Source: Saprospiraceae bacterium (GTDB lineage: Bacteria > Bacteroidota > Bacteroidia > Chitinophagales > Saprospiraceae). Taken from it: a stretch of 12,422 nucleotides of DNA. The translations under genes and the position numbers were made by a program. Shown here piece by piece: positions 1 through 6,840 of this stretch (positions are counted from its first letter, which is position 1; every line of letters starts with the position of its first letter). The stretch covers positions 1 through 12,422 of the forward strand of contig JABWAJ010000109.1 in assembly GCA_013361075.1 (NCBI GenBank), read 5' to 3'. The notes beneath the pieces are model-generated. The model had not been told where the DNA came from. It ran no database searches and saw only the letters and a program-made list of their open reading frames with translations.

Positions 1-912
1 GATTACCCCTTCATAAAGGCCATTTGCGGCATGACCTTTACGATTCTTTTTGATACGGTATCTGTATTTATTTTAGTCTTCGGCATTTTTGCCACGTATA
101 TCCCACGACGTCAGTACTTAGCTTTACTAACGACAACTGTTGCGCTGTTTGCTGTCAATTCATTCGTTTACAACTACGGCTACGGGGTCATTTTTGAGTG
201 GGAATACCAGCCGCCAAGCTTCCAGTTATTGCTTGCGGGGGTGTTGCGGCATGCCCAAAGCTACGGTATGTTGGCAGCCATCATGATTGGGAAACAATTT
301 TTTGACATTCAAAGGCAATACTTTGTACTGGAAAAAGAGAAGCGCGAAAATGAATTAAAAATGCTCAAGTCGCAAATTGACCCGCATTTTTTATTCAACA
401 ACCTCAATATTCTGGATGTCCTGATCGAACGCGACCCTGCAGCTGCACGCATCTATCTCAACCACCTGGCTTCCCTTTACCGTTACCTGATCCGGCATAA
501 AGACGAGGAGGTGGTATCGCTACACGACGAATGGGCTTTCGCCAAAGACTATATTTACCTGCTGCAACAGCGGTTCGGAGGCGTCTTCAAGTTTGAACTC
601 CAGGGAAACGCTACCGACCTGAACAGCTTTTTCATTCCGCCCGGAGCCATGCAAACGGTCATTGAAAATGTAGTAAAACACAATCAGGGTGACGACGAAC
701 ATCCCATCCTCGTATCTGTTTTATTAAAAGATAATGCGATTCTCGTCAGCAATACATTACGCCCCAAGCTAGACAGTACCGAAAGCAATGGTACTGGTTT
801 GGCCAATTTGCGGGCGCGCTACCGCTTATTAGTTGACCAAGCCCCCGATATCCGGCGCGACAATGGTAATTTCGTTGTGCGCTTGCCGTTGATCCGGAGC
901 ATAAAAGCCTGA
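1..912 (+). CDS. LytS/YpdA-type sensor histidine kinase, 5' end outside window
   Basis: Membrane sensor kinase that should autophosphorylate on a histidine and pass the phosphate to the LytTR regulator encoded just downstream. Numbering from the ATG at 31, hydrophobic segments lie at about residues 4-24, 30-46 and 67-86, followed by a charged linker. The His_kinase motif follows: SQIDPHFLFNNLN with phospho-acceptor H119. The C-terminal ATPase part shows an N-box (QTVIENVVKHN, N213) and a G-box (NGTGLANLRARY, about 253-264). The frame is open from base 1 with no stop before the ATG at 31. Relatives usually have four membrane helices and only three are visible, so the true start is probably upstream of the window and 31 would be an internal Met. 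The stop is 5 bases before the regulator start, so the two are almost certainly co-transcribed. The signal sensed cannot be read from the sequence. Confidence 0.9.
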   Translation, partial: DYPFIKAICGMTFTILFDTVSVFILVFGIFATYIPRRQYLALLTTTVALFAVNSFVYNYGYGVIFEWEYQPPSFQLLLAGVLRHAQSYGMLAAIMIGKQFFDIQRQYFVLEKEKRENELKMLKSQIDPHFLFNNLNILDVLIERDPAAARIYLNHLASLYRYLIRHKDEEVVSLHDEWAFAKDYIYLLQQRFGGVFKFELQGNATDLNSFFIPPGAMQTVIENVVKHNQGDDEHPILVSVLLKDNAILVSNTLRPKLDSTESNGTGLANLRARYRLLVDQAPDIRRDNGNFVVRLPLIRSIKA

Positions 913-917
913 ATTGT

Positions 918-1688
918 ATGCGCGTATTTATCCTTGAGGATGAAGCGCTTGCCGCACAACGCCTCATGGAATTCATCCAAATTGCCTATCCGGAAGCCCA
1001 GATTGCAGGGTGGGAAAAAACGATCCGGCAGGGCTTGTTATGGCTGCAACAAAACGAGGAGCCCGACCTCCTGTTTTCCGACATTGAATTGTTGGACGGC
1101 AACGTATTCCGGTTGTACGAAGCTCACCGCGTCAACTGCCCCGTCATTTTCACAACGGCTTATGACCAATTTCTTCTGCAAGCTTTTCAGGTCAACGGCA
1201 TTGCCTACCTGCTCAAGCCTTATGATCTGGAACAGTTCAAACAAGCCATCGCCAAATACAATCGCCTGTTTGGAACACCCGGGGTGCCGGTAATCACCGA
1301 AGCTGTGCTCATGCAATTGAAACAAGCTTTTCAGCCTGCTTTCGCCCAATACAAACAGCGCTTTACCGTACGCATGGGTGGTGGCATTTACCTGCTCAAT
1401 ACCGAAGACATTCAATATTTTACTGCCGAAGATAAAGTAGTACTGGCTTGTACTGCTGAAGGCAAACGCTATCCAATTAGCCAAACCATCGCCGAACTGG
1501 AAGAGACATTGGACCCGCGCCGGTTTTTCAAAATCAACCGGGGCGATATTCTCAATATAGGAGCCATCCGAAAGATAGAACCCCATTTAAACGATCGGCT
1601 GGCTGTGACCGTTACCGGATCACCAATTTTTTTTGTAACGAGTGCAGCACGCACAGCCCCCTTCCGGAAGTGGCTGGAAGAAGGATAA
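918..1688 (+). CDS. LytTR-family response regulator
   Basis: Two-domain cytoplasmic transcription factor of 256 aa, the usual length for the LytR/AlgR family. The receiver domain (about 1-120) has the acidic pocket E7/D8, phospho-acceptor D55 (LLFSDIELLDG), the conserved T80 region (VIFTTAY) and K100 (YLLKP). A linker leads to a C-terminal LytTR DNA-binding domain (about 149-252) with the typical RRFFKINRGDILN stretch. It starts 5 bases after the kinase stop and is its likely partner; this kinase/regulator pairing is standard in Bacteroidota. Target promoters cannot be identified here, and no LytTR direct repeat was recognised by eye in the window's intergenic gaps. The gene after it is convergent, so the unit ends here. 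Confidence 0.93.
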   Translation: MRVFILEDEALAAQRLMEFIQIAYPEAQIAGWEKTIRQGLLWLQQNEEPDLLFSDIELLDGNVFRLYEAHRVNCPVIFTTAYDQFLLQAFQVNGIAYLLKPYDLEQFKQAIAKYNRLFGTPGVPVITEAVLMQLKQAFQPAFAQYKQRFTVRMGGGIYLLNTEDIQYFTAEDKVVLACTAEGKRYPISQTIAELEETLDPRRFFKINRGDILNIGAIRKIEPHLNDRLAVTVTGSPIFFVTSAARTAPFRKWLEEG

Positions 1689-1697
1689 GGAACTATA

Positions 1698-1841
1698 TCA
1701 CGCCAAAACCGTGCTCGCACCTAGCGCCCGATAGGCATTCTGCCGGTCCGAAAGCACCAGCGGTTTGACATCCCGGATAGTTTGTCGCCTGGCAGCATGA
1801 TTTGGATCCGCTTGTTGAAATGCGAGTTTAATGTTATTCGT
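1698..1841 (-). pseudogene. possible 3' coding remnant, unidentified
   Basis: The 179-bp convergent gap between the response regulator and the WD40 gene contains a stop-free frame of 47 codons on the minus strand, ending in TGA at 1698-1700 and preceded in frame by TAA at 1842-1844. It has no ATG. The translation is coding-like (for example DVKPLVLSDRQNAYRALGAS) and GC-richer than a typical intergenic gap, so it may be the tail of a decayed gene. I recognise no family, and it may be chance. No clear terminator hairpin with a T-run was seen in the gap for either converging gene. Confidence 0.22.
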
Positions 1842-1867
1842 TTAGGATTTGGTGCTTTTTCTCTTTA

Positions 1868-4561
1868 TCAATGTTGCTTCTCCTCCCAAATCTCCTCCAG
1901 GTCGGCTATTTTCTGCTGGAAATAAGCGTTGTCTGCACCGCTGTCTAAGCAAGCCTGATAGAGGCGGATGGCACGATCGTAATCTGTTTTTTGAGGGACG
2001 CCGGTTTCGGAGATTTTTTGGGTGTAGAGGTCGGCGAAGGCGGCGATTTGCCAGGTGTCTTGGGTTTTCAGGAGTTTTTGCTCGTTATCCGGGTGTTGGT
2101 CAAGTAGCTTCTCTAAACTAAAAGCTTCCAATTGTAATGCGGAGAGGATGGCCAAACGACGGCCAAACCCGCGGTGGCCCCACCACCCCCCGGGAGTAAA
2201 CTCCCAGATTTTTGCCGTCTTATCCTGAGAAGCAGTAGCCATTCTTTTGCCATCAGGCGAAAAAGCAAGGCCCATGATATAATTGGTATGGCCGCTGATC
2301 ATCAGTGTTTTTTTGCCGCTTTCCATATCCCAAATGATTGCAGTACCAGCAGCGGCAGCAGCCAGCCATTTGCCCCCTTCCGGGTCATCAATACAGGATG
2401 GAGAAAAAGCCAGGCTTATTACAGCATCGGCATTATCATTGAACGTAATTATTTCTCTTCCGCTTTCTATTTCCCAAATTCTTACGGTAAAGTCAAAAGA
2501 TGCAGTAGCCAAATGCTTACCATCCGGAGAAAAAACCAGACTTTTTACTGAAGCGAAATGTCCCCTGAGCGTCATGGTTTCTTTGCTCTTTTTTATATCC
2601 CAAATTTTTATGGTTTTATCAGCAGACGCAGTAGCCAATAATTTGCCATTGGGCGAAAAAGCTATACTTAGAATGACATCATTATGCCCACTGAGGGTTA
2701 GTATTTTCTGGCCGCTTTCTATGTTCCAGATTTTTGCAGTATCCATAGAGACCGAAGCTAACAATTTCCCATCAGGCGAAAAAACGCATTGCAGCACAGA
2801 AGAAGCATTGTCGCTGAGGGAAACAATCTCCTTGCCTGTTTTCAAATCCCAGATTTTTGCAGTCTTATCTTCAGACGCAGTAGCCAGGTGGTTGCCATCC
2901 GGTGAAAAAGCAATGCTGTTAATTTCAGCGTTATGCCCCGTGAGTGTGATGGTCTCTTTACCGCTTTCCGTGTTCCAAATTTTTGCAGTCTTATCATAAG
3001 ATGCAGTAGCCACCAGTTTTCCATTGGGTGAAAAAGCAGCACTCGTGACATCGTTCATATGACCACTGAGCGTCATGGCTTCCTGGCCGCTTTCCATATC
3101 CCAGATTTTCACCCTATCCTCTAAAAGTGCAGTAGCCAATCGCTTACCATCAGGTGAAAAAGCGACACTCATAATTGCTGAGCCATGGCTGCCAAGCGTG
3201 ATAATTTTCCTGCCACTTTCCGCATCCCAAAGTTTTACGGTCTTGTCATAAGATGCAGTAGCCAGTCGTTTGCCGTCAGGCGAAAAAGCGGCACTCGTTA
3301 CCTCATCGGTATGGCCATTGAGCGTCATAATTTCCTGGCCATTCTCTGAATCCCATATTTTTACAGTATTATCCAAAGACGCAGTAACCAGTCGCTTGCC
3401 ATCAGACGAAAAAGTAACACTCATTACACCTTCGGCATGGCCATTAAGCGTCATAATTTCCTGGCCACTCTCTGAATCCCAGGTTTTTGCAGTATCATCT
3501 AAAGACGCGGTAGCCAGCCGTTTGCCATCAGGCGAAAAAACGACGCTCATTACATCATTGGTATGGTCGCTAATGGTTATTGTTTTGCCACCATTTTCCA
3601 GATACCAAATCGCTTCAGATTCATCAAAAGCCGCGGTCGCCAAATCCCAGAGGATTACCGTATCATCCAGGGAGGCCGTAGCCAACCGTTTGCCATCAGG
3701 CGAAAAAGCGACACTTGTAACCTCAGAGACATGGCCGCTGAGCGTCATGAGCGCTTCACCGCTGTCCATATTCCAAATTTTTGCAGTATTATCGGCAGAG
3801 GCACTTGCCAACATTTTACCATCTGCGGAAAAAGCAATACCCAGTACGGCCAAAGTATGGCCGTTGAGCATCAAAGCCTCCTTTCTGCTGTTTATATCCC
3901 AGATAATAACCGCATTATCGTAAGTTCCCATGGCTAAATACTTCCCATCAGGGGAGAAGGCTACACTCCCGATAATGGAAGTATAGCGTTCAAGGCTTTC
4001 TTCTACTAAAAGCAACCGATGTGTCGTATCGGGATGATCATTGTAATAAAGCGATTCCATTAAAGCCCGGGTCACATTGGAATTCTCTTCCTCCACATAC
4101 CGATGTGCCATTTCCGCCAGCCGAAATGCAGTCGTCCTATCTCCGTCCCGCAAGGCCGTCTGGCTCTTAAACGCCAAATCATTCGCATAAATCCGCCGTG
4201 CCTCGGCCTCTGCCCGTTCTTTTTCCATTTGAGCAATGCGTTCTTGCCGCCTGGCTTCCTCCGCGTTTTTTTCGGCTAATCTGGTTTGCTTTTTTGCTTC
4301 TGCTTCATTCCTCACCGCCAGTTCCCGCTGCCGGTTCACCTCCTCAAACACCTTCACCAATTGCAAATTCACCACCGCCTCGCTGTCGGGCTGGCAGGTT
4401 TTGGCAGAAAGCAACTTATTGACTGCCAGTTGATAATTCGGTTTTTTACCAAAAGTAGCTTCGTCGGCTTCGCGCATGAGTTGACGGTAACGCGTGGGGG
4501 TGCAGTCCTGGGCGACGGCGAGGTGAGGTAAGAGAAAAAAGATGATGACGAGGTATTTCAT
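1868..4561 (-). CDS. Exported 14-repeat WD40 protein, STAND-operon partner
   Basis: Third gene of the caspase operon (897 aa). A signal peptide (residues 1-17, likely cut at AVA/QDC) predicts export to the periplasm or cell surface. Residues about 15-86 form a TPR-like helical module almost identical to the one in the upstream gene. A charged coiled coil follows (about 80-125), then a helical linker rich in Ala/Leu/Arg (126-192) like the segment before the propeller in fused STAND-WD40 proteins. Fourteen WD40 repeats follow (194-788), enough for two seven-bladed propellers, which normally bind proteins. The tail (790-897) has another TPR-like stretch, YDRAIRLYQACLD at 861-873. There is no catalytic motif. 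The start codon overlaps the upstream stop by one base (TAATG), so translation is probably coupled. I infer a sensor or scaffold role from context; the ligand is unknown. Confidence 0.88.
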   Translation of the reverse strand: MKYLVIIFFLLPHLAVAQDCTPTRYRQLMREADEATFGKKPNYQLAVNKLLSAKTCQPDSEAVVNLQLVKVFEEVNRQRELAVRNEAEAKKQTRLAEKNAEEARRQERIAQMEKERAEAEARRIYANDLAFKSQTALRDGDRTTAFRLAEMAHRYVEEENSNVTRALMESLYYNDHPDTTHRLLLVEESLERYTSIIGSVAFSPDGKYLAMGTYDNAVIIWDINSRKEALMLNGHTLAVLGIAFSADGKMLASASADNTAKIWNMDSGEALMTLSGHVSEVTSVAFSPDGKRLATASLDDTVILWDLATAAFDESEAIWYLENGGKTITISDHTNDVMSVVFSPDGKRLATASLDDTAKTWDSESGQEIMTLNGHAEGVMSVTFSSDGKRLVTASLDNTVKIWDSENGQEIMTLNGHTDEVTSAAFSPDGKRLATASYDKTVKLWDAESGRKIITLGSHGSAIMSVAFSPDGKRLATALLEDRVKIWDMESGQEAMTLSGHMNDVTSAAFSPNGKLVATASYDKTAKIWNTESGKETITLTGHNAEINSIAFSPDGNHLATASEDKTAKIWDLKTGKEIVSLSDNASSVLQCVFSPDGKLLASVSMDTAKIWNIESGQKILTLSGHNDVILSIAFSPNGKLLATASADKTIKIWDIKKSKETMTLRGHFASVKSLVFSPDGKHLATASFDFTVRIWEIESGREIITFNDNADAVISLAFSPSCIDDPEGGKWLAAAAAGTAIIWDMESGKKTLMISGHTNYIMGLAFSPDGKRMATASQDKTAKIWEFTPGGWWGHRGFGRRLAILSALQLEAFSLEKLLDQHPDNEQKLLKTQDTWQIAAFADLYTQKISETGVPQKTDYDRAIRLYQACLDSGADNAYFQQKIADLEEIWEEKQH
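2198..3982 (-). repeat. Tandem WD40-encoding repeat array, 14 units of about 126 bp
   Basis: Fourteen in-frame units, mostly 42 codons, each with the pattern FSPDGKRLATAS-D-T-KIWD-ESG-E--TL-GH. Unit 3 carries an insertion of about 14 residues (AAFDESEAIWYLEN). Unit 10 lacks one residue (SVSMDTAKIWN). Unit 13 carries an insertion (SCIDDPEGGKW). Units 4-8 are the most alike, several sharing SPDGKRLATAS and SGQEIMTLNGH. Similarity is also plain in the DNA, as recurring variants of a sequence reading gcatcaggcgaaaaa-like on the plus strand, and this creates long antisense open frames that are not genes. Such uniform units suggest recent amplification or unequal exchange within the array. Confidence 0.9.
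4304..4519 (-). repeat. Direct repeat copy A (shared N-terminal module)
   Basis: About 216 bp, matching bases 6583-6798 with roughly 10 mismatches by eye (about 95% identity) in the same orientation, 2279 bp away. It encodes the mature N-terminus of the 897-aa WD40 protein from the end of the signal peptide to about residue 86. The match stops abruptly on both sides: the hydrophobic part of the signal peptide differs, and the proteins diverge after the ELAVRNE motif. Confidence 0.93.
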
Positions 4562-6840
4562 TATTGCTTTTTTCGTGGTACTGTGCCCGCATATTCTGGC
4601 TGTAAATTGCTTTCAATAAGCTCATTTAGCGTTATCTTGAATACCTTTTTTTTGATGAAAACATCGGGTGTATCAAGTATTTTTACATCGTAATCACTAA
4701 CCACTAAGAATGTTTGATTTGCGTGATTAGGGTAAATAGATGTTATTCCCCCCATATTGTATTGGTACAAAAGAGTGCCATCAAAATCATAAAGATAAGA
4801 TGCTGGTTTGTAATAACTGCCCATCAGAAAAAACTGACTGGTACTGCATACATTTGGAGAATACATTTCAAGTGGAATAGATTTTATTTTTTCCCCTTTT
4901 AAAGACCAATATTCCAAATAAGAATTTGGGTAGTCATAATGATAGGACAATACAGACATGCCATCCGGAGCAAATTGCAATGGATAAACTTTCGTTGTCT
5001 CGGTATTTTTACCCTTTGAAAACGTCTGTAAAAGCTTTCCTGAAGCGGAGAACAGGGCAAAAGCGTGGCGATTTAAATTAGAAATAAAAAAATCGGAGTC
5101 GTTTGAAAAAACTATATTCTCTGTAATTTCAACCGGCAAAGCTACGTGGATCAGTTTTGAGGCAGTGTATTTATACAGAATCGTCTTTTCGCTTCCAGTT
5201 ACCCAGATCAGTTTTTCGTCTGGAGAGGCTCCAATCGAGTATGCTTTAAAAGGCAGTTGCCCCTGAGTCACTATGGTGCCATTTTCATTTTGTATTTCTA
5301 ATGTAGCGTTTTTGGTAAGCAGTACAATTTGCCGGCTTTTATTAAGGTATAAAACGCTATTCAAATCTACCCTTTCGGGGAAAACAGTGGTTTTTTTGCC
5401 CGACTCATCAACACTGTAATACGCTGTTTTTTTCTCATTACCCTGTACGACAATCTTATATGGAGCGATCGTACCGATACAGGTTTCTCCAATATTTGTA
5501 TTATATTTAAAACTTTCATATCCAGACAAAAGCCATTTTTTAACATAGCCATCTTTATCTCCGGTAATTAAAAAGCTTCCATCGGAAGAGAGATCAAAGC
5601 AAGTGACATTCTGAATTATTTGTACTTTATCGTTGAAAAAATTCCATACAAAAATACTACCATTGGACAACACAATGCATTTACCCCCATCCTTAGTAAA
5701 GGCAATCTGGTCTACATGGTTGTCAAATGCCCTGTGCTTTATTTCCTGGCCATCTTCATAAATTTCTACTACACCCCAATTGATTAAACTGAATTTATTG
5801 TAATAAAAACCGAGTAGATTATAATTCGGTAATCCTTCCACTTCAGGAATGCCTCCCCCGTCGCCATAGCCACCATTTAACAGGTTGTGTTCTTTTCCTT
5901 GAAGGTCATAAATGTGAGTCTCATTAACTGCACTGATTGCCAGGAATATACTATCCGGGTGAGGATATAAGAATTTGCCGATTTGGGTTCCTTCAGTAAA
6001 ATTAGCTGGATAAAAAACCATATCGCTGTTTAAATCTATCAATGCGATCCCACTGGCTTCTTTTTTCTCACAAAATGCAAGGATGTACTGCCCATTAGAG
6101 GAAACATCTGAAATATACGAGCATTTATCTTTCGTAAATGTTTTTAATGTGTTCAGCATCATATCTTTGACGACTATATTATTATTGTCATCAATCATAA
6201 AAAGGCGGCCATCATTCGAAAAATGGGCACCTCTTTCAACCGGGTATGGAGCTTCTCTTAGTTTTTTTCCATCCATATTCCAAACAGATACTTGCGCTTT
6301 AGTGGAAATTAACGTTAGCCCCATATCCGGTGAACACAGGATATTTTCTATTTGTCCATGGCATGCCTTATACCTTTGGGCATAAAAACCATAGTCCTCA
6401 TTGGTAATGATGTCGTAAAATGTAGATTTGGCTACAGGATCAAGAGGATGGTGCCGGTAATTGTAATCAGCTATTCTCAAAGCGAGTGTGGCATCGGTTT
6501 TTAAAGTCCTCAATGCCAAAGCACTATTGTAACTGGAACGGGCTGACTTTTCAGCAACAAGCCTTTGTTGTGTCGCTTCTCGTTCATTCCTCACCGCCAA
6601 TTCCCGCTGCCGGTTCACCTCCTCAAACACCTTCACCAATTGCAAATTCACCACCGCCTCGCTGTCGGGCTGGCAGGTTTTTGCAGAAAGCAACTTATTG
6701 ACTGCCAGTTGATAATCCGGTTTTTTGCCAAAGGTCGCTTCGTCGGCTTCGCGCATGAGCTGGCCGTAGCGCGTGGGGGTGCAGTCCTGGGCGACGGCTA
6801 TATATGGGAAAAGGAGCAGGGCGAAGAGAAGTGGTTTCAT
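4561..6840 (-). CDS. Exported divergent beta-propeller protein, STAND-operon partner
   Basis: Second gene of the caspase operon (759 aa). An ATG at 6900 is possible, but the start at 6838-6840 gives a clean signal peptide (MKPLLFALLLFPYIAVA, then QDC) and an ATGA overlap with the caspase gene stop, the usual sign of translational coupling. Residues about 15-86 repeat the TPR-like module of the downstream WD40 protein with two substitutions (G26 for R, D42 for N). A helical linker follows (100-160; ALALRTLKTDATLALRIADY). The rest (about 165-725) is beta-rich with weak WD40/propeller signatures such as VSVWNMDGKKL, IFVWNFFND, FDLSSDGSFLITGDKDG and FAPDGMSVLSY. No enzyme motif was seen. The body is visibly more AT-rich than the module and than the caspase gene. 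It is probably an exported sensor or docking protein; function is inferred from context only. Confidence 0.85.
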   Translation of the reverse strand: MKPLLFALLLFPYIAVAQDCTPTRYGQLMREADEATFGKKPDYQLAVNKLLSAKTCQPDSEAVVNLQLVKVFEEVNRQRELAVRNEREATQQRLVAEKSARSSYNSALALRTLKTDATLALRIADYNYRHHPLDPVAKSTFYDIITNEDYGFYAQRYKACHGQIENILCSPDMGLTLISTKAQVSVWNMDGKKLREAPYPVERGAHFSNDGRLFMIDDNNNIVVKDMMLNTLKTFTKDKCSYISDVSSNGQYILAFCEKKEASGIALIDLNSDMVFYPANFTEGTQIGKFLYPHPDSIFLAISAVNETHIYDLQGKEHNLLNGGYGDGGGIPEVEGLPNYNLLGFYYNKFSLINWGVVEIYEDGQEIKHRAFDNHVDQIAFTKDGGKCIVLSNGSIFVWNFFNDKVQIIQNVTCFDLSSDGSFLITGDKDGYVKKWLLSGYESFKYNTNIGETCIGTIAPYKIVVQGNEKKTAYYSVDESGKKTTVFPERVDLNSVLYLNKSRQIVLLTKNATLEIQNENGTIVTQGQLPFKAYSIGASPDEKLIWVTGSEKTILYKYTASKLIHVALPVEITENIVFSNDSDFFISNLNRHAFALFSASGKLLQTFSKGKNTETTKVYPLQFAPDGMSVLSYHYDYPNSYLEYWSLKGEKIKSIPLEMYSPNVCSTSQFFLMGSYYKPASYLYDFDGTLLYQYNMGGITSIYPNHANQTFLVVSDYDVKILDTPDVFIKKKVFKITLNELIESNLQPEYAGTVPRKKQ
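6583..6798 (-). repeat. Direct repeat copy B (shared N-terminal module)
   Basis: Partner of bases 4304-4519. It encodes residues about 15-86 of the 759-aa propeller protein: the TPR-like stretch YQLAVNKLLSAKTC, two cysteines (C20, C56) that could form a disulfide outside the cytoplasm, and the following helix to RNE. The DNA is GC-richer than the rest of its gene and resembles the flanking genes in composition. Recombination between copies A and B would delete one whole sensor gene and leave a single intact hybrid. Confidence 0.93.

Noticed and set aside
1..1688. The kinase/regulator pair as dedicated controller of the caspase operon
   Set aside because: It is convergent with the far end of that operon, and no LytTR-type direct repeat was seen near the candidate promoter at 9251-9284.
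2283..3923. Long plus-strand open frames opposite the WD40 array (for example 2283-2999 and 3270-3923)
   Set aside because: They are antisense shadows produced by the repeated WD40 codons; their translations are themselves periodic (LPSGEKA repeats) and carry no independent domain.
2198..3982. CRISPR or other non-coding repeat array
   Set aside because: The period is about 126 bp, a multiple of three, and every unit translates as a WD40 repeat in one continuous frame.
4502..4561. Lipoprotein signal in the two exported proteins because of the Cys in AVAQDC
   Set aside because: The residues before the Cys do not form a lipobox (Q-D precede it); a standard signal peptidase I cut after AVA fits better.
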